Of a stretch of 64,000 nucleotides of DNA, positions 49,324 through 60,663 are shown piece by piece (position 1 is the stretch's first letter; each line of letters opens with the position of its first letter). The stretch comes from Sycon ciliatum (lineage: Eukaryota > Porifera > Calcarea > Leucosolenida > Sycettidae): NCBI RefSeq assembly GCF_964019385.1, contig NC_088643.1, positions 4,558,301 to 4,622,300 of the forward strand. Direction: 5' to 3'. The notes under the pieces were generated by a model, which was given only the letters and a program-made list of their open reading frames with translations, was not told the origin of the DNA and did no database searches. The position numbers were made by a program, and so were the translations under genes.

Positions 49324-49548
49324 TCACGAAATGTCAGCACATGTATCAGAAACTCGCCTTTTCACAAGCTCCGCATGCTTTCCACGACGAGACGCACCAC
49401 GGCACGCCAGCCACCTTTTCAACTCTGGTACGTGCAGATCCCTTGGCTTACGACCACTCAGAGAAGCACCGGGAACGTCTGCTTCGACTAAAGAGTACAG
49501 GTCCTCCATTCTTCCACCGACGACACTCGACTGGTTCAAGAAGTACAT
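49324..49548 (-). pseudogene. SAP-motif exon of the same gene
   Basis: The open frame contains LHVPELKRWLACRGASRRGK then HAELVKRR, the L-x-V-x-ELK-x(2)-L-x(4)-G-x(5)-K-x-ELV pattern of SAP DNA-binding motifs. It probably encodes the N-terminus of the SAP-SWIM-YqaJ protein. Confidence 0.65.
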
Positions 49549-50013
49549 TTGTGACTTTGGACAGCCATCGATGCTCCAAATCAGTCAAAAATCGCGACTT
49601 CCACGGCTTCAGCTCATAGCCTACACAGCTTCGCCGCTAATAAAGGGCAACAGAGGTGTCGAAATCTACAAAACAAGGCTTCGCCAAGAGCCAAAGAACC
49701 AAATAGCCATAAAATATTCTGCAAAACCATCTAAAGTAATATTACAATCGCCTAATGCAGTAATGGCCAAGATTCCTCGACACCCATTACTACTGGCATT
49801 AGGTTCAAATTTTTCCGTTACGCGTGCCCAATGACGTAATGCGCAAAAGGACTATAGCAAGCCAAACTTGACTTGGTCGAGCTGAAACCTTGGCTGAAAC
49901 CTTGGAATTCGAACGAAAATGGGCAAAATTCAGAAAAAATGCAAAAATGCAAAATGTACCCCAAAATGCAAAAAAAACATTCAGAACATTTTTCGGACAG
50001 GCCTAGCTCTGGT

Positions 50014-53000
50014 CTGAGTAGCAAGATTTGCCGAATCAACATATGCATCCTGAGCCCAGCCAGCGTGGTGCTAACTTACTACGGCACGAGTCACCAAACT
50101 AACTAACTTGTTAGGTCACCCCTGGAGAAAACTCTGGGGAACAGGCATAACACAGTCCCTGGGTGACACTGCTCTGGCTTGAAGCCACAGCGTTGAACTG
50201 TAGCGAGAGTGCATACACCGCTGTAAACCAGGGGCGCGCACTGAGCTCCGCAACAGTTTGGGGAGACTCCGGAGTTCGTCGCTTGCATTATTTTTTTAGG
50301 AATTTCTTTCATCCGAGCAGCGATCTGCAACTACAGGGTTCAAGGTCAAGACGGTGTATGACTCTGCAGCCGGTCAGGTCAACAGTAAACAGCAGAGATT
50401 CTTGTTGACGTCCTTTTTCAGGATACATGACGCATGCCATACAAAGCGTGCAGTGGGCGCCGCTTTCAAAATGAATAAAATAGCGCAGCCCTAGCTAGCA
50501 CTACAAACACTGGTCTGTGCACTCGAATGCGGCGCTACTTTATTCATGAGGTTGGATTCCTCTGGCCAGCACCGTGTAGTTCACGCACCTACACTGACTT
50601 GTAGTAGAGGGGACGGTTTCAAATAGGACATAGGTTGCAAACCGGAACGGACTCAATATTCACTTTCTCTCTTGGTATTTTGATTAGAAGACATAATATT
50701 ATGTCACAGTGAGACTACGATGTGTTATACTCCGAGACAAAATGTCATGGCTCTGCGATGACCAGAAGCGCCATATCAAGCAGGTGAGTTTTTGACGTGT
50801 TGCTTCGCACTGCGACTTGAGTTTTACGACTTTCGAAAAATCAACTTCTTGTCGCAGGTAAACAGCGGCTTGCCTCTCGCCAATAAAGCACCGCATACCA
50901 ATCAAAACTACAGTCCATTCATAAAAAGATGGGTCCTGGCTCTGGCGAGCTCCCGTATTTGGCGATTTTTCGTGATTTCATCGTACACAGTGCAGTGCTG
51001 CGAACTTTGAAATTTGAAAAAGGGTCCAAAAAGGGTGCCTGAACTGGGGTTCGAACCGCAGAATGCACAGTTGCAGGCGGGGTCAAACGGCCTGGATTTT
51101 GATGGTTTTTCCCAATTCAGTGCTTTTGGGGCAAAACCTGGCCGAAATCCTATTCTTGCTATGGCTTGCTTTTTGGACAAAAAAACTTCAGAAACATAAT
51201 TGGTAGAGGATTCCATATGGGATTGCAGAAAAAAATTCTAAAAAAACTCAACGTTTGACCCATTTATGGCCAAAAGCTAGAAGTTCATTTTTTTCTGAAT
51301 GGACTGTAATGGAAGCACACACAAGGCTTATTGTTACTCTGTACTGGCCGTCGTGGAGCGATAGCAATTACCTAATTTCAGACCCAGAGTGAATTTGACG
51401 TGCACTCTAAAACGTGTCCGGTTTGGAGCCACCTCTGATTTGAACTTTTTTGAAGCGAAAAATTGGGCAACTTGGAGGCAATGGGTCAACACAAAGGAGT
51501 GGCTCAGTTCGATTGACTCTGGCCCCAGAGCAAACTTCAACATGCCAGTTTCCTTCCACAAACATATTTCGAGTGAAAAATCAACGCTGATGATCGGTTT
51601 GGGTCTATACAAATTTGGCTGTCAAAGCGTCCCAGTATCGAGCCGTCTCCTCTACATGCCTTGAACCGTATTTCTGAGGATCTGCTGAAAAGTTGGCGTC
51701 CACAGAAAATTCCTCCGTGGGCCGAACCAAACACAATGGGCGAAATTGCCCGCCCATCTTTCCCGTACTGCGCCATTGACCCATGGACCTAATATAAAAG
51801 TAAATAATAATAATAACCTCCCTCCCTGCCCTTCTGCTGCAGCTACCCCCGAGCTGGAAAGACCTTCCGAGATTCAGTGAATCACCATCTACGCAGCTCG
51901 CAGTGGTTTTGGGCACACACGCACGCACACACCTGTCCTGAATTTACTGAGAAAACTGGAGCACAAACACACACACACACCTTTTTGATTAAAGCTTTAT
52001 AACACAAGTACCATTTCATGTGAGTTTATTTTACTCATCTGTTATTTAACCTGACACGGTGTTCTCCTGCTCCTTTTCCACCTTGTGTCTCCGCTTTCCC
52101 TTAGCTCAGGCCGTATATCTTCTATGCGGCTATGTCTCCACACAGTAGTCTCTTCATGTATCTTTGCCTCTTGCCAGTCCCTCCTTTAGGAATATACTCA
52201 CATATTCTTGTTATCCTTTTATTTTGCATTTCTTTTCTTTCTATTTCTCTCCGTTGTTTCCTCCTTTCCCCCTTCCTCTCTTTCTTCGGTGCGTGGGGTG
52301 GCAATGAAGCCGAGGCGGTCTGTCGGCAGAGCTAGGCGCGCCCCACTAGCACAGGCACCGTGGCTCATGGTGGCCCCTACCATCTATGTAGCCGCTTTTT
52401 TCCTGTCGAATTCTTCCTAATCCTTGGTAGGGTTGTGTTCATTATGTAAAAATAAAACAAATGAACACTCTTGCTTGTGCCCTCCCGGTGTCGTACTGCC
52501 TGAATATGACCTGTGATATGATGCTTTCTCATATTTTGATACCAAAGGCAACGTAAACGACAAACTCCATTGTCCTGAACTCATGTGCAAGAGTTGCGTG
52601 CTCAGTTTATGTGCTCTGGATGCATCGTGTTGGTGAGCTTCGCTTGAAAAAGGAGCACAACACAATCATTCTTCATAGGAAACCTTAGTACTCTCAGAGT
52701 GAACTAACTTGTTTTAGACCACGATGCATGTACAGCCTAGGTCATTGGCCGCGCAGACTGGGGGTCCGTGCATGTGCAACCTGTGCCATTGGATGGGCAC
52801 ATTCTCTTTGGTTAGCTTGCCATGGCTGGCCACACATCAGTTAATCACCCTCACATCTTTCGATTGGCTACGGCCATATACGGTATGATACCATGATTAT
52901 GAGCGTGTGCACAATAACAATGGTCACAGCAATACAACAGGAAAAAGAGTAAAAAAATCCAGATATCGAAAGTATGTTCAAAGGCAGCGGTAGCCAGGGC

Positions 53001-54174
53001 AGCGGAGCAAAAGAACACAGCAGCGGGAGTAAAAGAGAGAATAGGATTTGACACATACATACTAGCACCCAGAAACAGAACCCACGAAAATACAGGAAAG
53101 CAGACAACGAGAGAGTATGGTGACAGTTAGTTATAGATGACTCAAGCAGCAGAGTAAACCGGGTATAGCAGGAAACAGACTCCACACAGTGCACACACAC
53201 ACACACACACGCACACACACACACACGGTGAAACGACATCGGACACGCACGTACGCAGGGCAGACACATAAAAAAAGAGTAAAGAGAAGCTGCTGACGTG
53301 GACACACATTGTTAAAATTGGAAACAATGTAAGAAAATACACACCATAAGGACACACAACACGTGTAGTAAAAACCCCGAGCTTCACTCCACGGGAGATC
53401 GTCAGGTAGCTGGTGTGCTGGTAGTGGGGGACCCAGACATAAGTAAGACAAAAAGATAAGCGCTAGAGAAAGCTATTACCTCTAGTTTGCCGCTAATGTG
53501 TTCGTGCCAGGAACAAAAGTGTGAGAAAAGCTGATATTTGCCAGTGTGCATAAAACTTCAAATGATAAAACGCTCTTGATCTGAATGAAGGGCACCGTAT
53601 GGGCCATATATGTGGCACGGTACATGTACAATGTACAGCGTGGCTAAAAAAAAGGATATAAAAAAGAACACTACTAAAAACAGCACAACAAGCTGCGAGT
53701 GTCATAGCTGTTCGTTCACACAAACTAGTACTAAACTCGTGGACTACGTTGTCAGGCTGGCAATTCGGATCGACAAGCGATGGTTTGGCCATGATGTCAA
53801 CTATCCTATTCTCTACAACAATACCAGCAGCAACTGCCACAGCAGCGACAGCAAAGACCACAGAGTCAGTTTACATACGTGATATTCCTGGAGACACCTG
53901 CAGGACTACTAGAGGCCAGCAGCGAGCACAACAAGAAGCAGCAGCAGGAGCAACACGACAGATAGCCTCAGCGATGCAGACAGTAGAGACATGACGGGCA
54001 ATGACACGACGGGCAATGGCACGAAAGGCCAGGTCAGGTGAGGTGGTTGTGGATGCGGTGAAACGTGTCAGTGAGTACCTCTGGCAGCCGACACAGAGCG
54101 GTCAGCAGAACATGGTCAGCAGAAAACGGTCGCAGCTGTAGCTATACAACGAGGCGAGACCGGCACGGACGTCG
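50014..54174. other. Intergenic part of copy 2
   Basis: Counterpart of 24286-27614, with no recognisable gene. A 1046-bp insertion is at 50607-51652. Confidence 0.5.
50607..51652. mobile_element. TA-flanked inverted-repeat element, copy 2 only
   Basis: 1046 bp, ends GAGGGGACGG / CCGTCTCCTC, TA at 50605-50606 and 51653-51654. The empty site is in copy 1 at about 24913-24914. GAGG-type ends and a 2-bp duplication would fit an ISL2EU-like or mariner-like non-autonomous element. No transposase. Confidence 0.82.
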
Positions 54175-55133
54175 CTAGGCTTGAACACAGTTGATGCCCG
54201 GGCCATTCTCGTCGTCGCTGTCGTCCTCATCGCCTCTGGCGAGCATATCGGCAGCAGCAGCAGCAGCAGCATCTCCGACGCCGCCAGCAGCAGCGGCACG
54301 GTTCCCGTACATGCGCCGATGCCTCATCAGGCTGCGAATGCGGTGCTCCATCAGCACGTTCACCAGCCAGGCGCTGGAGTGCTGCAGGGTGGTGGCGTTG
54401 CGCGACGTCACGGCCTCGAGCCCGCTCATGTCCGTCGGCCGCCTGGCGTGCGGCGTCCAGACCTTGACCGTGTGCTCCAGACCGCTGGTGGCCAGCGCCA
54501 TACACTGAGGATTGGGCTCCAGGCAGTTCACCGCACCCACCTCGTCAGCTTTCAGCAGCTGCACGACTTTCCAGGTCAGGTGAGGTGGTTGTGGATGCGG
54601 TGAAACGTGTCAGTGAGTACCTCTGGCAGCCGACACAGAGCGGTCAGCAGAACATGGTCAGCAGAAAACGGTCGCAGCTGTAGCTATACAACGAGGCGAG
54701 ACCGGCACGGACGTCGCTAGGCTTGAACACAGTTGATGCCCGGGCCATTCTAGTCGTCGCTGTCGTCCTCATCGCTACTGCCGAGCATATTGGCAGCAAC
54801 GTTCACCACCCAGGGGCTGGAGTCCTGCAGCCACTCGGTCATGTCGTTGCGCCACGTCAGGGCCTCGAGCCCGCTCATGTCCGTCGGCCGCCTGGCGTGC
54901 GGCGTCCAGACCTTGACCGTGTGCTCCAGACCGCTGGTGGCCAGCGCCATACACTGAGGATTGGGCTCCAGGCAGTTCACCGCACCCACCTCGTCAGCTT
55001 TCAGCAGCTGCACGACTTTCTCGGTGGATTTCTCCCAGATGAACACGTGCCTACAGTCCGAGCCGCTCACAACGTACTCGGAATTCGGGCCAAAGAAGTT
55101 GACACCCTTAATGGTGTCGTTATTGCGATGACC
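54029..55133 (-). pseudogene. DCAF8 copy 2, terminal exon tandemly duplicated and altered
   Basis: Exon 3 starts at 55133 with the same acceptor as copy 1. It reads on through GSDCRHVFIWEK (Gly to Arg relative to copy 1) and the WD40 strand, then diverges after MSGLEA, losing the Ala-rich tail. It ends at an in-frame TAG at 54750 where copy 1 has GAG, removing the last ten residues. A second, 5'-truncated exon 3 copy (stop at 54175, tail identical to copy 1) follows at 54175-54564. The tandem unit is about 541 bp (AGGTCAGGTGAGGTGG at about 54030 and 54571). Confidence 0.82.
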
Positions 55134-56035
55134 CTGCATGCATCAACAATAAAATATCGACAGTATGCAACACGCTAGATGTACATCCTACAAGTGAGCA
55201 CATGTTTGATAAACACCTACCCATAGTACAGTACTGGAACATCATTCACAATGAGCCAAGTGGGTTTAGCTGCCAGAGGAAGTACAATGCGTGTACCGCA
55301 GTGTCTTGTATTAAAGCCTGTCTCGTATAGAAGACTGTTTTGAATACAAGCCTGACTTTCAAGATACACTAGACACCCTTAGCAAACAACGGTAACGCTA
55401 TTTGTTTTACAGTGCTCGTACCTTGATCACCCAAATAGCGTTGAAGCTGCAGCGTAAAAACGTTATGGGGGCTGATTTATCGTTGTGACCAACGGTACGT
55501 TTTTTTGGCCAAATATTGCATAGTCCGTATGCATTTCACCTTGTATCGCGTGTATGGTGACATAAATGGTTGTAGCGCGCGAAGTAAAAGCTATTCTCGT
55601 GGCAACAGCGTACTAAAAATAGCGTGCATCTTGCTAAAGGTCGAGCCTAAATCACGGTGTTTCCCCCCTTACGGTAATACCGTTACAACATAACGTTGTT
55701 TGCTAAGGGTGTCTATTGTCGGCACATAAGCCTGGTTTTAATGTTGCCACACATAGAAATACCTGCTTTGAATAGAAGCCTGATGCGAGTAGAAACCTAG
55801 CCTTGACATCGGCCTCTACAGGAACAATCCCGGCTTTAATATGCAACACTACGGGTATACCGTAAAGTCTTGTATAAAAGCCGCACTTGAATAGAAGCCG
55901 CAATTTTGGGCCCATCAAATCACACATAAGCCTGGTTTTAGTGTTGACATACATAGAAATACCTGTCTTGTATAGAAGCCTGCAACATTTCACTAAGAAA
56001 GTCATAGGAACAATCCCGGCTTTTATACAAGTACA

Positions 56036-56598
56036 CAGTAGTTGGGTTCGGGTGGTTGCTATCAGGTTCGGCCTCATTTTCTCTGTGCTGCGCTGATGAG
56101 TTCAAAAAGAACGAAACAGCATGCTGTCCGCAGATTGAGTATTTCGCTCCTGCTCTTGTAGCAGTTGAGCACTCTTGCGTGGGGTAGTGCCTTTGCTGTT
56201 TGCGTTATGCAGAGCTCACTGACTTGTCATTTTGAGCACTCTGGCAAGGTACGTTCGGGCCTGATTGGAAATTTTTATTTTCATTGCTATCAGGTTCGGC
56301 CTCATTTTCTCTGTGCTGCGCTGATGAGTTCAAAAAGAACGAAACAGCATGCTGTCCGCAGATTGAGTATTTCGCTCCTGCTCTTGTAGCAGTTGAGCAC
56401 TCTTGCGTGGGGTAGTGCCTTTGCTGTTTGCGTTATGCAGAGCTCACTGACTTGTCATTTTGAGCACTCTGGCAAGGTACGTTCGGGCCTGATTGGAAAT
56501 TTTTATTTTCATTGCTATCAGGTTCGGCCTCATTTTCTCTGTGCTGCGCTGATGAGTTCAAAAAGAACGAAACAGCATGCTGTCCGCAGATTGAGTAC
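56036..56598. repeat. 228-bp tandem repeat, about 2.4 units, copy 2 only
   Basis: Unit starts TGCTATCAGGTTCGGCCTCA at 56057, 56285 and 56513. It replaces a few bases of the TACCGTA-type element present intact in copy 1 at about 29050. The ORFs at 56165 and 56393 are the same peptide repeated. Confidence 0.9.
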
Positions 56599-56900
56599 AA
56601 GTAAAGTAGGTATATACAATGCCATGGTAACACAGGAAGAGTATTCAATCAGTCGGTTTCTGGTCAACTACAATGTTGGCCAAAGAAATCCAACCTCATG
56701 AATAAAGTAGCGCCGTGTTAAAGTGCACAGACCAGTGTGTGTAGTGCTAGGGCTGCGTAGCGCCCGGCAATGCTATTTTATTCATGTGGTTGGATTTCTT
56801 TGGCCAGCACTGTACAACAGTTTGCATGATATTGTACTGTAGAACCCAACCACTGTGGTGAACAAAAGCACAAGCAGGAAAATAGCGGTACCCATGATAT

Positions 56901-57053
56901 AATAATAATAATAAAAATAGCACATTTCGCGGAGTAGAGCACTACACTGTAAATAAAGAAATTCAGTGTTTTTTTCCGCTTCTGTCTTGTGAGCATCATC
57001 AGCAAGGTGTAGTAGCTGCTGATACTGATTTCTCCTCGGGTGTCGAGCTGCAC
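56901..57053 (-). mobile_element. SINE-like insertion with (ATT)n tail, copy 2 only
   Basis: 153 bp between direct repeats ACCCATGATAT (56890-56900 and 57054-57064). Read on the minus strand it ends in (ATT)n. Copy 1 has the empty site at about 29336-29347. The longer target duplication and simple tail fit a retroposed SINE or truncated LINE end. Confidence 0.75.
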
Positions 57054-57715
57054 ACCCATGATATAGCCACTCTCAATAAACCAGCACTCTCCAGAAGCCA
57101 GCATAATTGTCCGTGATCAAGATGTCCAAGTCATGCCCGCTGTGCCTATACATCAGATATGCTAATCCAGCACATCCCTTCTCCGGCAGAATTTCCGTAG
57201 CACAAATAGTGTGGGGTTACAAAGGGACCACTGAACACATAATATACGGACAATTCGCACACGGACGATTCGCGGTGCTGTTCTCGACGCACTCAAACCT
57301 GGTGGAGAACAGGTGGAGAACCACTTGTGCACGAAGTATTTACGGAAACAGTGAATTGCCGGCGCCATAGGCCCTCTTTGGCGCTTGTCTTTTATGGTGA
57401 AGCTAAAGGACGCCTGGGACTCCAGATGAGTGTTCAGATAAAGTTCATGTCAATCTGATTGTTAGTAAAGAGGCGGCGAGGAGAGATTAGTTTTAGAACT
57501 GCGACCAAGAGCATGAGCTGAACTGACATTTCACAAAGGCTTTATTGTGTTCAATCTGATGGTTTGTTCATCCTTCTACTCTATGTGTGTCTGTGCCAAG
57601 CAACCCCCCGCTTCTCCAGCGATTCAAAAACAATTCACGGCACCTCGACTACAGGCCCCGGGGACCATCGATATGCAACGGGTTCGCCTGGATATTCGTT
57701 TCGCCCACTTCGTGA

Positions 57716-57718
<3 letters not shown>

Positions 57719-57776
<58 letters not shown>
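57719..57776. repeat. (TG)n microsatellite, copy 2
   Basis: Longer than the matching array in copy 1 (29984-30022). A second mixed array is at 57890-58030. Confidence 0.9.
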
Positions 57777-57780
<4 letters not shown>

Positions 57781-57888
57781 CGCCATCTAGTGCGCCATCA
57801 GAAGTGCTGCTCCTCAGCCTCTTCCACCCCTCTCCCCTGACGGGGACCGTGTAACCTATCAAGGCGACGTGTGTCAAGGTCAAGGTCA

Positions 57889-58257
<369 letters not shown>

Positions 58258-60117
58258 CTAGAGACACATGTGTGTGCGTGCCCACGTGTACACGCGCGCA
58301 CACGCACACGCACACACACACACACACCTTTAAAAGATCAACAAGGAATTGATAATCACTCCTACGTTGGCGAAGCAAGCAGAGAGCACATTACAGTCAG
58401 ATTTCGCTTATCCGGTCCTCTTTTATCCGGATCCCTCGCCATCTGGAAGAAAATCACTGGTTACCGATTTACAGCATATGCCATGCACACATACAGTATG
58501 TGTGTTCGATTATCCCGTTCCCTCGCCTATCCGGATATTTTCGTGGAAGACGGATGTGTGCGGTTATGCGAGGTCTGACGGTACAACCTCGCCAAGCACA
58601 CATGGGATCTGTACATTCTAAGTTCGAGCCACCCTTCCGCTACAACTTTCACACCAAAGTTCAACTCAAAGGGAAGCACCGGCGGTGAGCCAGCTCCCGA
58701 TCCGTCCCGCATACGGTTCGAGTACCAAATCTACTACACAATACAGTAAAAGCCATTATTCTAACGAGGCGCATATGTAACGATTTCCCAAGATTGACTA
58801 GTTTACGTGTACCAAAGATAACGATTCCCACTCATTCTCAACGCTCAATAGGACAGTATATGTATCGATTTCTGTATAACGATTTCTATTTTAACGACAG
58901 ATTTCTCCTCGTTAACTCGTTCGATTTAGCACTTCGCTATAATATATGGCTTTTACAGTAGTACAGAATGCGCTCAAATGCTACAACAGTTTTGACAATT
59001 GAAGCTTGAATTCTTTGCTTCTTCAGTAGTTCAAGGTCTTTCGGTGATGGCCACTCGATGCTACCTTTTATTGGAGATCATGAAACTACTTCTACACATT
59101 TTATTGCGGTCCAGTCAGTGTTGGTGTCGAAATTATGCATGAAAACGTTGATGAAGTCACAAGAACTATCCATCATATTTTTATTTGTTTCAATTGTATT
59201 TGTCTCATAAGTTGCAAAACAGTCAAGCAGATCATCCGAGAAGGACGGATTGGTGCTGATTTAATTTGCCACCTTGAAGCGACTACAAGAATGGCGAACA
59301 GACCTAATCTTTAGCTTCAATTTAGGAAAATTTAGGACGAGTCTTGGTTCGAAATTCTGACAAAGTCTGGGTCCTGTCACCGGCGATCTCCGGCTCGAAT
59401 GGTCCACAAACCACTTTTGGTCAAAATTGTACGGGATTGGTGCCGGGGCAGATCGCAAGAGTTGGGCATTGCCCAACTTTGCCGGTGATCCCTAGCGACT
59501 TTTTACCGTATGATTTTGTTACGACTGCACTGGTTCACATAATCGCAATGCGTCGGGAGAGGCCGACCGCAAGAGGCCCACCGCCGGCGACTCCCGGCGC
59601 GTACGGGCGATATGTGAACCAACCCTAACTTCAGTGACAGGAACGCGCCCAAACAGGCTGTAAGTTGTACCCTGCAGGTACGGTGACCAGGTGACTGGTG
59701 TACGCAGGAGCACGTGACCGCTTGTTCAACCATGTTCGATGGGGAATAAGGGCCGAACGCTGCATCGCAGCCTTCTCGGACAAAACCAGTCGACTCAGAG
59801 TCCAAAAGACTACAACATATGGGCTAATTGCGGTCATCCGTGCTTTAATAAGAACGAAATGGTGCTTTTAGTGACATTTTTCATACAAATTCCCATCTAG
59901 TAGGGCGCAGTCACCCAGTTTCGGTAGAAGTGGCGAGTTTGATTGGGAGTGAAGGAGGAAGGGAGCGTCTCAGCTTCCTCGGACCAAGACCATTCAACTC
60001 AGCACCCCGAAGACTACAGCTGGTGGAAATTTGATTTCAGGCTTAACTTCCCCTTTAACGCGAAATTCACCGTCTGCGAAAGGCTACGGAAGATTACAGA
60101 GGGGGGGGGGGGGGGGC

Positions 60118-60612
60118 TGTTGTGGAGATGTGTTACTTTGTTCAGGATGCCTTGTAATAATCAATATGACTGTCCCGAGGTGACATCTCAGTGTGCTGTG
60201 TGCTGTTGTTCCTCGCTGTGTGCATTGTGGACATTCTCATGCATGTTTACTTGTCTGCTTGTCGGTGTCATGAATGATCATTAGTTCATTACCTCCTAGC
60301 ATGACGTTATTGCGCGCCAAATACGGTTTACCGTGCGCATGTGCACGCTCGCGCGCGTGCGCCAATGATGGTGACAATGCTAAGCTTGCATGCGTGACAA
60401 GTGGTTCTAGTAGTTGCAGTTGGGAGAGAAATGAGGTTCTTGATGGTTTGATCGAGGTGTTGCCGGTTGGCGGTTTTTTGCTCTTTACTCTAACTTTAGT
60501 CTAAGCCTTTATCGTTACTATTCATTACAACCCAGAGCCGTGTATGTTGGCTGGTCTGCAACGAGGTTGTGTGCGGGGGTAGTTGGGAGAGAGAGACTGT
60601 GTGACTATTACA
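60118..60612 (+). repeat. 5' LTR of the right-hand Gypsy-like element
   Basis: Same sequence as the solo LTR at 32407-32903. It is followed within a few bases by TGGTACCGAAACCCGG (60618-60633), a likely tRNA primer site. The left edge is uncertain. Confidence 0.65.
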
Positions 60613-60663
60613 GCTTGTGGTACCGAAACCCGGCTAGTGACTATTGTAGAGTTGTTCTGGTGT

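Larger units (their letters stand above)
45862..49852 (+). mobile_element. ISL2EU (IS4EU)-like DNA transposon, partly decayed
   Basis: Inner inverted repeats (GTCCTTTTGCG, then CGCGTAACGG, AACCTAATGCCAGTA, ATGGGTGTC) end at 45862 and 49852 with TA on both sides. It encodes a THAP-DDE transposase on the plus strand and SAP/SWIM protein pieces on the minus strand. This pairing is known from ISL2EU elements, whose second protein normally carries a YqaJ nuclease. The YqaJ part is not found, and both genes show frameshifts. Confidence 0.75.
45236..50005. mobile_element. 8-bp-TSD (hAT-like) element carrying a nested ISL2EU-like transposon
   Basis: Inverted ends TAGGCCTGTCCGAAAAATGT / ACATTTTTCGGACAGGCCTA (approximate at the inner end), flanked by GCTCTGGT (45228-45235 and 50006-50013). 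Copy 1 has the empty site at about 24316-24323. The outer element's own sequence is A-rich and non-coding. Most of the interior is a second transposon at 45862-49852. Confidence 0.88.

Noticed and set aside
56165..56701. Repeated 74-aa and 102-aa ORFs
   Set aside because: The same peptide read from the 228-bp tandem repeat; no domain recognised.
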